64,000 nucleotides of DNA from Daphnia pulex. Its lineage: Eukaryota > Arthropoda > Branchiopoda > Diplostraca > Daphniidae. Positions 27,077-39,188 of the stretch are shown here, in pieces. How positions within the stretch are numbered: position 1 is the stretch's first letter; each line of letters opens with the position of its first letter. The position numbers and the translations under genes are program-made. A model generated the notes under the pieces. The model worked only from the letters and a program-made list of their open reading frames with translations, was not told the DNA's origin and ran no database searches. Where the stretch lies: NCBI RefSeq assembly GCF_021134715.1, contig NC_060022.1, forward strand, positions 4,097,001-4,161,000, written 5' to 3'.

Positions 27077-30000
27077 CTATAGGAAGAAACAAATCGCCCC
27101 GATAGTCCGCTGCTGTTTTATCAGACGATCACGTGCGTATCGAATATTTATGGCTATAAGAAAACGACGACGACTATCGTCCATCCATCGAAAGACCATC
27201 CAACAAAAAAGAAAAAAAGAGAGACAAGAGGATTTCTTGTCTGGATGCGATTGGCTCAATTCCTTTCCGGCGGTGAGTGAGTCTACCGGGGGGTTTTTCC
27301 TCGTCTCTAACCTTTTCCGCCTTCGTCTTATACGTAACTAAGAAAAACATTGGAGAAAAGGACCATCTTCTTCTTTCTTTCTTTCCTTATTCCGTTTTCT
27401 CTTTCGGTTCTTTTTGTTTTTGGCTTGTCCGTACCATTCGCTGCGTGGTTCCGGGTGGGGGGGGAAAGATGGACGATACGATCGAATCTTTATACGAATG
27501 AAAACAAAACACGCTAGAAATAAGAATTGAATAAAAATGAAAAGAAAGAAGCCCAAAAGATTCTCCAGGTGGCCATGAAACAAGAGTTCTTCAACACCAG
27601 ACGAACCAGCGCTGGAACAAGCACAACAACAGAGACGGACCAGGAAAAACACGAATTCTCAGTCAAGAAAAAGGCGACGACCCGAAACGGAATCAAATGA
27701 AAACTGACAACAACCCCAACGACGACCGACGACGACCGACGCGACGTTGGAATAAAATGTCGAAAATAAAAATGTTTTTAAATAAAAATAAATAAAAATA
27801 AAAAGACATGAAAGCCGGATCTTAAAAACGTGATTCTCAACATTTACGAAGAAAACGGGAGAAGGAGAAAGTCTTTTTAAGGTCCACACACACACGAGAA
27901 AACCTGTTTTCTCCCGCTCCCGTGTCTCGACAGCAATCTTCTTAGCTTTTTTTTATTTTATTTTTGAATTATTTTCTGTTATAGACGTTATAGTACCCCG
28001 TGATGTGCCGGGGAGACCTCGTCAGATCTTTTTCCGTGTATGTAAAAGAGTTGAGCAGGTGATTTCGAACGGGAAGCACAGCCGCAACTTCCCTCGAGCG
28101 GCGGCACAGAGGCTCCAGACGTCTATTTTTCACTTTTCATTTCTTTTTTCTTTTTTAAATAAAAATTTTCGGGATTCCGAGATCAGATGAGACAACACCT
28201 TTCGTTTCTAACCTTTTTTATTTTCTCCTGTGAACTGCCTGAAGACTTTATCGTGACTCTCTCCCGAAAAAAAGAGTTAAACGACTTGAAAAGAAAAAGA
28301 AGATGATGATCTCGATTCATTGCGCGTTGATCTCTTTGCTATTGTCGCGTTTGGATCCTCTGAGAGCCACCACTTTCTTCCGAAGGTCGAAACTCTTAAT
28401 CCGAAAGACGGTCATCAGTTCACCCCATCACCAAGGTTATACATATCAGTCGACACGACTTTGAACGAGTTTACCGGAGTTGACGGGGGACGAATGAAAT
28501 GAAACAAAGGGGGGAAATTAAAATAAAAAAGCCGCGTATGAATGCACACTCGAGAGCGATGTATAAGGAAGCCGCATCGGGATAAACACACCTATATTAA
28601 AATGTCCGGCAGTTGGAAAAATACACCCAAAAAGAAGTCCTTAATTGTTGTGTGTGTTATCAAGTCTCTCGCCCTTTTTCCCCCTTTGCTGGACGATTCG
28701 ATTTGGAAAATTTTCCCCCTTTTTATTTTTTCAATTTGAGATTGCTTTCGTGTTGGCTTTCAAAAAGTCCCGAGCAAGACCAAAAGGAAGGAATGATAAT
28801 GGAACAAGAATTACAAGAAGAAAAAAAAGAGACAATCTTAAAAAATATATAGAAAAAGAATCGGGAAAAAAAGGGTGTTGCTAGCGTGTGACCGGCCCCG
28901 CCGACCGGGGTTCTCTATATACCCCCTCTCAACTGGCCCTTTGGAAGTTGGGGTCGACCAGCGACGACGCCCGTCACTCGGCTGATTGATGACGGCGTAA
29001 AATAACCCGACCGAGTGAAAGGCAGATGAGAGAGGGGCCAGCGGCCAGCCGCCGGCAAGCCCGGCACGTCTGATTTACGTAACCTTGAGTTGAATGGTCC
29101 AGCAGCACGATGCGCGCGCTAGTATATATATGGTTACAGTTCTTCTTCTTCTTCTTTATACCCTTCTGGCTCTGGCCAGCACTATATTATACATACGCAC
29201 GAGAGTTGGTGATACAGACTCGGATTTCCCCTTAGGTATTAACTCTTAGAGTCGAGTCATCCGAAATGTCCATAGATGAACGCGGACCCGATTTCCAGCC
29301 GAATCGGTCGACGCTCGGTGATATCGCCGGAATGTTCCACCCCGTCCAGTGTTCCAACCAACAGTCAACATGCTCAACTGATAAACGACCAAACTAGTAT
29401 ATAGACTGTACGGTTGTCTCGGGCTGGACATGTACGTATATGGATTTATTCGGTCATGATTTTGTCAAATGGCTAACGTCATAGTATTCTTTTTCTCCCG
29501 CGTGTAAACTACCGATTTTTCTCTAATAATAAACGATTTGTGACTTTGATTTGATTAATCCGACCGGAATTTCGTTTTGTCTGATTCAAATGAGGAAAAA
29601 CACTTTTCCTGGCTGGTGAATTGATTAGATAATTACGCAAAATGTACGCGCAGTTAGATCAAGTCGACAATTTCTTCCAAACGATTAGAATTCGCCTCAA
29701 GTTATTAGGAAATGAAGGGCCAACATTTTATTTTATTTTTTTTTTCGCCTGGGAAAACCGGAATCGACTTGAATTTTCCCACCCACTCTTACGTAAGGTC
29801 GCCAGAAGCGCCCATATAGTTGCACTGCTGCACACTCGTTTGTAATTCGCTGTGTGTGCGACATTGCTTTATTAGCCGACAAAGCGCACGTGATTGCACA
29901 GCTCGCTCCCGACCTATATTTTGCATAATTCGAACATTGTTTAAATCTTCGAGTTCGTTGGGGCCCAAATAAAAAAAAGGAAAAAAACCCCGATGGCGCA

Positions 30001-33000
30001 ACTTCTGTTTCACCATGTCCGGTTGGGGGTCCCACCCTACCCCTTGTGATGTTGCGAAGACATTTACGAGTGTGACCTTTCGGATTTCACGGCGTGAGTC
30101 AATACAATCACCAATTCGGACGCCATTGGAACACGGCCGGACCAGTCATCATTGCGAAACGCTTTATAACACGAAATGGGAATCGCAAATGACAATAAAT
30201 AAGGCGAGGGCATTTAGAAAGAAAAAACAACTGAAAAAAAGGGAAGAGAAATAGCGTGAATGCCGGGCATTGATGGCCAAAGGATGGCCCAAGGAAAAGG
30301 AAAGTAGATGCTGGTCATGTCCACTTAAACAGCGACGAAAATTTTGACTGGCGGAATGTCCCGCCGCCGGTTTCCATTTGATTGCCAAATTTCTGAAAAT
30401 CTTTCATCCACATCCGAACGGCTGTCGGATAATATAAGTTACACCTGACGTTTCTACATGTACGTACGAGGTTTGCGATGGCCTCTGCTAATAACTATAA
30501 CCTTCCAGTTTTTTTGTTTTATTTTAATTGCTTTCGTATTAAGTTGACCGTCCGACCGAGAGAAGATTTTTCACGTATACGTTGTTGTTGTTGTTGTTGT
30601 ACTTGTGTTGTTGCGGTGTGAATTGGCTAGTAAACCACGTCCGTGATAAAGATGATTTTTACCTTGGAGGTTTTAGCTCTTGTTTTGTTTTTATTATTTC
30701 TGGGGGTTTATAATTACAGGGGGGAAAAGGAATTCGGGAGCGCTGGATTTTATCAGTCGACCGATAGACAAGTTATACGCAGAATTCAATCAATTACCGT
30801 AGCCGGCGGGGCGTGACCTGAATTATACTTTGGAATAAGGGAAGGACGTCTAGCAAAAAACCTTATGACGAAACACCAGCGAGTTACATAAAAAAGATCA
30901 AAATGTTGAATCAATTCAAACGTAATAGCATATTGTGTGGCAAAGGAAAAACAACAACAACAACTGGATGGGATATGATAAGACATTCAAATCGGGATCC
31001 ATTGAGACGAGACCGCCGCGGTGGGGTCCGCCGGCAGCACCAACAGCCGATCATCCGATTTCTGATTTGCCCCCATGGCGCATTCCGAAAAGAATCGGAG
31101 ATCGATGCCGATGTGCATTTGCATCGAAAATACAAGAAAAAAAAATGATGGGAGAAAAGAGATACTGAGCCTATAGCAACAACCTAATGTCGAGATGATG
31201 CAGCTCTTGCATCTATCACGGCGCCCGGGTTCAGCAGGTCGGAAAGAGCCGCAAGAGAAGGGAGGAGGAGGAAGATTTTATTTTCAATCAAAACGATGAA
31301 ATCAAGTGTATGAAACGAAAGCGGGAAAAAAAGGAGAGAAGATGAATAAACGAAATAAGAAAACGAAAAAGAAGAAGAAATTAAAAGAGTGAAAGTGGCC
31401 GTGGCTCTTCTTTTGCCCTCAACTGAAAAGAAAACGAAACACACACACAGACACACACAAAGACGATATAGACGCGGGCGAGAGATATTCATCCTTGTGC
31501 TCGGCTCATCAACGTAATCAGGTTAATTTCTTTACCTGAATTTCTCAAACTCCTCGTGAATCGCCTGTACACATTTACATCTCTCTCGTCCCCTCGGCTT
31601 GCTGCTGACTGCATATTACACTACAATGCGCATTAATTGGTCGGCTCGTCAGAAGAAGAAGAAGTAAGAAAATAAAAATTAAAAAAAAAGAGTCTCAAAA
31701 GAAACTGCGGGCAGAGAAAAGTGGGGATCCGAGGACGATCGACCGCGAGAGAGAAGCAATTTCCCCCGCCGCGTCAGATATTATGCGGCACCTGTTGCCG
31801 AGGCTAGACGCGCTGCGCTGCTATGGTTTCGTTGTTAGCGGATCGATGTTTTTTTGTTTCTGTAAGTTTGGCCGGCCGTCCTTTTTCGGTCGGCCGGTTC
31901 AAGGTTTTTTCTCTCCAACCTGTTTTGTGCGTTGCCCACAAAAACAACCATCGAGAAAAAGAAGATAGAAACGACTAAAAGGGCACAAGTTGGGTAACAT
32001 CTCTCTCTACACATACCCCGTGCCCCCAATGTGTGCAAATGAGGCACAAAAGAGCGAAATCGTGATGCGGTTCGACTATGCAGCTTGAGCTTGAGTTGAG
32101 TTTGCGTTGGGCTCAATTACGTCAAAACAGAGTATCTAGCAGATTCATTCTTCAGACTTCGTTTTTCCTTCTTCTCGTTATTGAGCTGCTTTCCCCTTTT
32201 CTTTTTTCTTTTTCTTTTTCTCTTCCACTTTGGTCTGCCCGTTCGTTTACTGTCTGTTGAACTCGTGTTTGCTTTTCTTACCTACACACCGGTGAGACAC
32301 AGGTGGATCCGAGAGAGAGCCGATATTTATACACATGTGATGATGCCATAGGCATTATACAATCCCTACTGTTTGGATGTGCAGTACAGTCTGGCAGCGC
32401 TTGTCATGCTGATGATGAAGCGGATGATGATTAAGGGTGGAAGAAGAAAACCTGTTTATCGGTCCCGTATCTGCTAACCTGAAGCTCAAATGCCACTCTG
32501 GCATGTCCGTCCAACCGAACGCGAATGAAAGAGAAAAGGAGAGAAAAGAAAAAGAACGAAACCGAAAGCGTTTTTTTTTTTTCTTTTTCCTTTTTTTTTC
32601 TTACGTGAAAGAGAAAGAAAAAGACGATAAAAATGAAGGAAGAACAACAAGAGAAAATGAAAGAAAATAAAAAAAATATTCTAAAAAAAAAATAGAAAAA
32701 AAAAGGAAAATCCAAACGGGAGGGAACCTCCCCGGTGCAGCAGCAGGTATGTGCTTTTCCCCAGTACCCCAGTTCTTGGGCCCCGGTCTCTCCTCTCTGT
32801 TGGCGTCTTATCAGTTCCCTCCTACTCCTCCCCACCTTCTTCTTGTGCCAGTGAACCAGTGCCCCACCGCCGCCGTGACCACCTCCCTCCCTCCCTTCGT
32901 TTTCTTGGGTCTTTTTTGACGGGAAGAATCTCTCCCTCCAGCCCTCCCTCCCCTCCCGCCGCAGCGGTCCCTTCCGACCGCAGCCGTTTCGGCTCTCCGT

Positions 33001-33044
33001 GTGTGTGTCTGTGTGTGTGTGTGTCTCTTAACTCAGCCACCAAC
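27077..33044. other. intergenic or intronic, nothing firm
   Basis: GC-rich pieces at 28870-29060 and 31000-31110 are open in several frames without a recognisable product. A minus-strand pair of splice sites (AATTCAG|GTAAAG near 31532 and TTTTCTTTTCAG near 31430) frames a ~100 bp intron, but the flanking frames are ambiguous. A (TTG)n run is at 30581-30600. The last 300 bp before gene A are pyrimidine-rich. Confidence 0.35.
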
Positions 33045-33052
33045 TATAAAAG
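33045..33052 (+). promoter_or_regulatory. TATA box of gene A
   Basis: TATAAAAG. An initiator-like TCACAGT follows at 33076-33082, about 30 bp downstream, which places transcription start near 33078-33080 and gives a 5' UTR of about 310 nt. A long pyrimidine tract and an interrupted (GT)n lie directly upstream. Confidence 0.75.
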
Positions 33053-33387
33053 AAGAGCGTAGGAGCTTTAGGAATTCACAGTAACTCCGTCGTCGTGAAA
33101 GTTACCTTTTCGTTCGGTTTCATTCTCGCTCTCGTCTCCATCTCTCCTCTCCCGCTCTTAAACGGTGCAGGCCGAGACAAACACACCAAATCGTAAGCCG
33201 ACCAAAAGTCCATCCGCCACCTCAACTGACCGGCACCTGGTTCATCACGTCCGTCAGTTTCCTTCATCTCTGCGCTCCCCTGTCGATTTCGGAGAAAACT
33301 CCACCCCCCTCCACCCCAGTGCCGCTCCACCCGCAGCGCCTACGCAGAGTCAATCACGCACAAACGCTCCACGCACACACGCCAACA

Positions 33388-36179
33388 ATGAGGGATTACG
33401 TCTGGTTGCTACTAGGTAACAATTATACACCGTACCTGTACCGAGCTTAGGAGATTTGAAAAATTCTTTCCGTTCTGGCACGGCGCGGGCTACTACTTCC
33501 TCCCCTGTCAAAAAACATTGTAACAGACCGACAACAATCGAAAATTTCCCTATGTGAAACTGACAAGAGTTGGACGCCCATTCATCACGAACGACGACCA
33601 GTTCATCGTCCATTCCCATTTGTCTTTCTCTCTCGGGTGGGCATCGTCAAGAAAAAGACATTCCGGGGCTAGAATTTGCATGGCTGGTTCAACAAGAGAA
33701 AACGCAGTCACGATTGTTAAATTTAGATTCGCGGAAAAAGCATCAAACCCTCATTTTTATTTTAAAGAATATTTTGGAGGATTCTGGACAGGATTCAAGG
33801 TTGAATTTTGTAATTTGGTGCGTGAAGCCGAGAGACGTCATTTGTCAGCGCTCAATCGATCTGGCCGAGAGAGAGAGAGAGATGAATGGATTGCGCCATG
33901 ATGGATTGAGGGGGGGGGAGGTTTATGCAGTGTGGCTTATAGGAATTTCGACACCCGCAAATAGATTTACTTTAGCGTGGGAGTATTTGTCCACCGATCA
34001 TCGGGGCTATGGCGTGACGCCGCAAAAAAGCAAAAGTGAATCCATCGCGCCTATTGGTCCGCAACGAAAAATGCAAAATGGCCATGGATATTTTTGACTT
34101 AAGTTAATTTCGATCAACCAGTCGATAATGCAAATCACATCATAATATTCTTTTCATTTTGTTTTTATTTAAATGTGTCATTGCAGTCGTTTTGGCTACC
34201 GTCCAAGCGCAATACTATTATCCGCAACCGTCTCCGCCGTTTGAATTGCCTGGACCGACCCCTGCGCCAACCACTCAGGCTCCTACACCGGCACCAACCA
34301 CTCCGGCCCCTACACCTGCGCCAACCACTCCGGCCCCTACACCTGCGCCGACAACTCCACCACCACCACCACCACCTGTGGCGCCAGTCGTTGGTAAGTA
34401 AAGCGCTTGATTAATGTTATTCTATTCTTATTATTTAATTTTAATTCCATCGTAGAAGAGTACACGACGCCCAGCCCTCCGCCACCGACGACTGCAGCTC
34501 CTACGACGCTCCCGCCACCCCCGCCGACCACAACTGCGGCTCCTACTCCGGCTCCTACTACTCCTTACGTTCCTCCACCACCGCCACCAACTACGGCGGC
34601 TCCTCCACCACCCGTCGAGTACCTGCCACCAGTGGCAACTACCACTCTGCCACCACCACCACCCCCAACCACTACCCTGCCACCTCCACCACCCCCAACC
34701 ACAACTCTACCACCCACAACTACCGTCTACGTTCCTCCTCCTACCACTACCGTCTATGTCCCTCCTTCCACCACCACTCTGCCACCACCACCACCCCCGA
34801 CCACTACTCTGCCACCACCACCACCCCCGACCACTACTCTGCCACCACCACCACCACCAACAACTACCACAGTCTACACCCAGCCACCTCTAGAGTACTT
34901 GCCACCGGTGACTTCTCGCCCAGTGCCCGTGCCAACTGAGAACCCACTTTTCCCCGATGCCAACGAGAATCAACAGGTGAGCATCTTGTTCCCGACCGCT
35001 GCCCCGGCCACCACCACCACCACAGCGGCTCCTGTTGTTGTTACGACGCCCGGCCCTGCACCACCGCCAGTGGCGCCCGTTCTAACTGAAGAGGAAGAAG
35101 AGATCCTCTTCTGGGATTTCCGTGAGTCCATTCCCGGCGAGCCAGAGTTGGACTATCCCATTTTCGACAAGATCCCCGTCACAACTTTCACCTGCGACGA
35201 CAAGATTGACGGTAAGCGCCCAAAGAGAGTCAATGGCCATGACAGCTTTCTGTCGGCTTTTCTCCAATGCCTTGAGGCATGGAATGGCCTTTCGTCGTAA
35301 TAAAAATTTGTAAAAAAAAGGATGACGCAATGATGACCGATACGAACCGATCTGTTCTTCCTCTTTTAAGGTTATTACGCCGATGTCGAGGCTCGTTGCC
35401 AAGTCTTCCACGTTTGCACAGCCGTTCCCAATGAGCCATCCGTCAAGAATTCCTTCCTGTGCCCCAACGGCACCATCTTCAACCAGGAGAACTTTGCCTG
35501 CCAGTGGTACGTCTAATTCTTAACAGTTTTGAATATATTCGAAATTAATTGTCGACTTGGATAGGTGGCCCGATGTTGAATGCGCAACGAGTTCTGATTT
35601 TTTCTCACTCAATGAAAATATTGGTAAAGTGCCAGAGCGCTCGCCCGAACAGCAGCAAGTGGTCATTGCCGCCGCTGCTCCGGCCGTCGTAGTGGCCGCA
35701 GCATCCGAGCCGGCAAAGATCGCCGAACCGGCCGTGCTCGCAATTCAACTACCGGCTGTTATTCCGGTCATCCAGGCCCAGGCTGCCGCCGTTTCAGAGT
35801 CTTTTGCCGCACCAGTTGCCGTTGAAGCCGCAGCCGCTGTGGAGGTCCCAGCTGCTGTTGAAATTCAACAAGAACAAATCGCCTTTGTGGCGCCAGCCGC
35901 TGAAATCGCTTACGAATCAGCGGCCGCTGCCTCACCAGAGGTCCAGGCTGTTATTATCCCAGAGCTTCCGGCTGAAATTCCCGCCCCAGTTATCCTTTCC
36001 ATCCGCGACGAGCCCGCCCAAGAGGTATTGAATTGATTTAAAAAATAATTTGGTAGGGAAATTGTTAATCGCTTGATTTCACTTTTTTCCAGGCTATTCA
36101 AATTACTCTTCCGCAGGCACCTAGCGGCCTCTACGAAGCTCCCGACGCCAGCTCCTCTGTCGCTCAACAAAAGTACTAA
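33388..36179 (+). CDS. CPAP1-type chitin-binding mucin-like cuticular protein (gene A, 6 coding exons, 557 aa)
   Basis: Coding exons: 33388-33415, 34187-34393, 34456-35211, 35371-35506, 35565-36024, 36093-36179. All introns are GT-AG and the frame is kept throughout. Exon 1 gives MRDYVWLLL, and the phase-1 splice completes a signal peptide ending ATVQA/Q (residues 1-17). Mature order: YYYP..PPFELPG motif; Thr/Pro repeats (about 30-250) with EYLPPV motifs; conserved acidic linker from EEEILFWDFRESI to IFDKIP (292-319); one CBM14 domain with cysteines at 325, 340, 346, 361, 374 and 382 and the family words GYYAD, CQVFHVC and CPNGTIF; then an Ala/Val/Pro/Glu-rich tail (383-557). By family knowledge it should be secreted and bind chitin in cuticle or a lining matrix; the Thr/Pro stretch suggests O-glycosylation. 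It is a paralogue of the gene at 48306. An ATG at 34159 also opens the reading frame but lies in intron 1 sequence and would give a weaker leader; the upstream ATG joins better. Confidence 0.9.
34253..34370 (+). repeat. 27 bp minisatellite in gene A exon 2
   Basis: Tandem copies encoding PAPTPAPTT; nearly identical at the nucleotide level (words CCTACACCTGCGCC and AACCACTCCGGCC recur). Confidence 0.8.
34651..34860 (+). repeat. 30 bp minisatellite in gene A exon 3
   Basis: Tandem and interspersed copies encoding TTTLPPPPPP, with an interruption encoding TTVYVPP. CCACCACCACCACC runs dominate. Confidence 0.8.
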
Positions 36180-37404
36180 GAGACGGATACAATAGGAAAA
36201 TCGACAACACACTCCCCACCTTCAACAACAAAAAGAAATGAAAATAATTCGAAATGTTTTGCGCACCACCAACGCACAGTGCCATGGCGGAAAGGAAGAC
36301 AACGGTCCAGGCAGCCATGACATAATATCGCGAATTGATCCCCCCCATCCTCCCTCAAAAGAAAAAAACAAATCGAAAAATCCATAATAATAACCGGTAT
36401 TTTGTTATACCTATTATACATACAAAAAGCTTTCCATCAAATTTAGTGCGGCAACATGTATATTTCGTACGGAAACGGAGGTGTCTTACTGCCTTCCCCC
36501 TTTTTACCCTTCACCCTCATATCCTATATCCTCCCCCCCCCTTCCCAACTTCCATCGATGCCTGTGTAACATACTTGAAAAAAACAAAATAGATGAATCC
36601 TTCCAAACACAACAATCATTCAAGAAGAACGTCCCATAGGATTTTGAAAAACAAACCCCCCAAAGAAAAGGAGAAAAATGTTGACTCGACTAGGTCTTCC
36701 TGTCGAGTCAAACGCATCGATACAATGAACTGGAGTTGAGCGTGAATGAATTCTGTTCACGTCTTCGCCATCAATTTCCGTCTACACCAAAATCCTATTA
36801 CTGTACACCCGTTCAATAACGCGCCGTAGTAATGACTTTTTTTTTTATCATTCTCGAAACGAATACAATAAAAGTGTCAAACTTGATTGAGTCATTTCTC
36901 ATTTGACTTTGATTCAATTGTCCGATTATTCCGCGAGATGGACTCTTTTCTTTTTCAAAAACTGAATTTCACTTGAATGAAGCAATAAAAACATGCCAAA
37001 CTCGTCGGTGTCGTCATTTTTATGTCTTTCTTTTGTCGTGTTGACGAACAAACACCGCCGGTGGCCAGGGTTCTTCTTCTTTTACCTTTTACCTTTTTTT
37101 TTTTAAAAATTTTACGACCGTCTTTTCTCTCTCATGTTTCATTCTCTTTCTCTCTCTCTGCGTGTCACTCACGAGTTTCGCCGAGAACATGATACGCATC
37201 TCCAGTCGCTCTTTGTAAGGACCGTTTAGTCAAAAATCCACGACCGTCAACAACATGATATTCACATTTCGCGACGTACCAAACGTGTTTAACGTCGATG
37301 TCAAAGTGGGACAACTCGCTAAGAAAAGAATAAAGAAGACGACACGCGTTAAAAGTAAGTTGGCGACCGCGGTCGTGAACGAAAAGAGAAGGTATACTCT
37401 AAAT
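36180..37404 (+). other. gene A 3' UTR and spacer
   Basis: Probable 3' UTR to about 36.9-37.0 kb with two AATAAA sites; the rest is A/T-rich with CT tracts up to repeat copy 3. Confidence 0.45.
36867..36872 (+). terminator. poly(A) signal candidate of gene A
   Basis: AATAAA about 690 bp after the stop codon. A second AATAAA lies at 36984-36989. Either could define the 3' end; no closer canonical hexamer was seen after the stop at 36179. Confidence 0.5.
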
Positions 37405-38945
37405 AACCAGGGTTGAACTCTTGGTCATTGCAAATGTTCTCGTTGCATTTTTGCTTGAAGTGTTCAAAGTTAAAATATTTTAGAATCGGATTGTTTACCC
37501 ACAAGAAAAAGTTGTGAGATACAAAAAAAAAACCTGGCCTGATCTGCAGTCGTTCTACAAATATGAGCAACCACTTCCATTGGTTATTTAATGGACCCTA
37601 ACTGAGTCAACAAAAACGGCAAGAGAAAACACTTCCAGATAACCGTCTAGCTCAGGAATAATCGTACTATCTAACGATTTATAACCAGCGCCATCAAACA
37701 GCCAAAAAGGAAGAATAGAGATAATTGTTTCCTACCTTTTAGCCTAGGAAATACAGCCAGGCATCCACAAGTGTTTCATCCTTCCACAGAGAAGTTGAAT
37801 CCACCAGGCGGGATTGGAGAAAGGGCATCCCGCGTCCTCGTGAATACACCCACACTCGCATGGGCATACACGAGGACATAGGAGACTTAAAGAAAGAGCA
37901 AGAAGAGATCCGTAACACGGTCGGCATCGGTAGTTTCTCCAATCAAACGGCATGCAGGGTTATCTAAATGAAAAATAAAAAATGGGTTACGAAAAGTATT
38001 GACAGGAACAACAGGCAAGGAAAAGTTTAAAATGAGATAGTTGGTCAACCATAATTATTAATAAACAGCGGAATTCAAGGTTTACATGTAACACACTGCA
38101 CTTATGCAAGTCATTCATCGTAAAAATATCTAGCAGTCAGTTACAGGTTAATCAGAGAACGAAAATTATTACCCAAGCTGAGATTGCTGCTGACGACAGG
38201 TCAATAATACCAGCACCAACAAAATGTGTAAATCTTGTGGTTATGGTGGCTGGCTCTGGTCTCAAATCTACACAAAGAAAAAAGTTACATAGTGCAAACA
38301 AACTGCCACATGCATCGACAGGGGGCTCACATGATAAATTCTATATATGATGCTACTTAAATGCTACATGATAAATACTGCTTTCGAAAACAGGTTTAAC
38401 TCTTGGCTATTTAATGTCCCATATCTATTCCATTTGCATTCTTAGTTTATTTATTTACCCGCCAAACAGCATCGACTAGTGGAGAGCATGGAGACTTCGA
38501 AAGCCGCGAAACCAAAGTTCACACGACGATCACATTTTTGTAACTTTATTTGTTGCCTTTTTTTCGTGAAACAACGTACATTTCCAAAACAGTATTCGTT
38601 TCGTTTCCTTCATAATCTTAAACTTAATAATCTTAAACTTCGTCCCTCTTTGTCGAAACTTGCAAACGAAATGTAAATGTTGCAGACGACACTAATAATT
38701 TTCTAATTGATCATTTTAAGATATCGATAGTAATTATCAATCGACCACCCTAAATAAATTCAAACCGCTCTAAAACAATCGAAGCGGTTTTCTCACCCAC
38801 GCTGGACATCCGCTGAACGGATTATTTTGTATCTCATCAAGTTACCCTGATCCCCTCTACCTACAGTTTAAAAAAAGTAAAAATTTGCGCGAAACCCGCA
38901 GATAATTACTCTTAGACCGAAACCGCCACAATAAGACCCTCAAGG
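37405..38945 (-). repeat. dispersed repeat family, copy 3
   Basis: Closest to copy 2. TATCGATA is at 38722-38729 and the palindrome at 38762-38790. The low-coordinate boundary is diverged (the GTGGCGG-AGGTCC block is not recognisable). It starts about 500 bp after the gene A poly(A) signals, and its upper end is about 70 bp from the DIRS insertion. Confidence 0.8.
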
Positions 38946-39036
38946 ACCCCAACGAGGGAATTAGAAAACGAGTTCTGCAAACAAATCTCATCATAATCGT
39001 CTGGCGGTCTACTTTGGATTGTCGGTAAATTCGTTC

Positions 39037-39159
39037 GACATTGACTGTGTGCGACCTCTATATTTCAGCTGCTTCTCAGCAAACAAAAGAACAACAAAAA
39101 CGGGGGATAGGTGAGAGATGGCGCTCAGGTGGGCGGACCTTTCCCTTAGACACATCAGA
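39037..39159 (+). repeat. left inverted terminal repeat of the DIRS element
   Basis: 123 bp, the exact reverse complement of 41591-41713 in my base-by-base comparison. The outer 39018-39050 stretch is also repeated, inverted, in the internal complementary region. Confidence 0.92.
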
Positions 39160-39188
39160 TCTCTTTTCGCTCTCGTTGTGCAAACATC

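Noticed and set aside
26883..27341. 152-codon plus-strand frame
   Set aside because: The part with protein-like composition is antisense to a better minus-strand exon with a strong acceptor; the rest is basic low-complexity sequence.
31870..31900. GGCCGGCC inverted pair near 31.87-31.90 kb
   Set aside because: Short imperfect GC palindrome in a GC-rich patch; not distinguishable from chance.
33570..34097. 175-codon open frame inside gene A intron 1
   Set aside because: It overlaps a second open frame, has no domain, and lies between a convincing donor and acceptor whose joining restores a signal peptide.
34253..34370. CRISPR-like regular repeat array
   Set aside because: The repeats are contiguous coding minisatellites without spacers, in a eukaryotic gene.
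35557..36036. Frame starting at ATG 35557
   Set aside because: The ATG is in the intron before gene A exon 5; the frame is the real exon, but not a separate gene.
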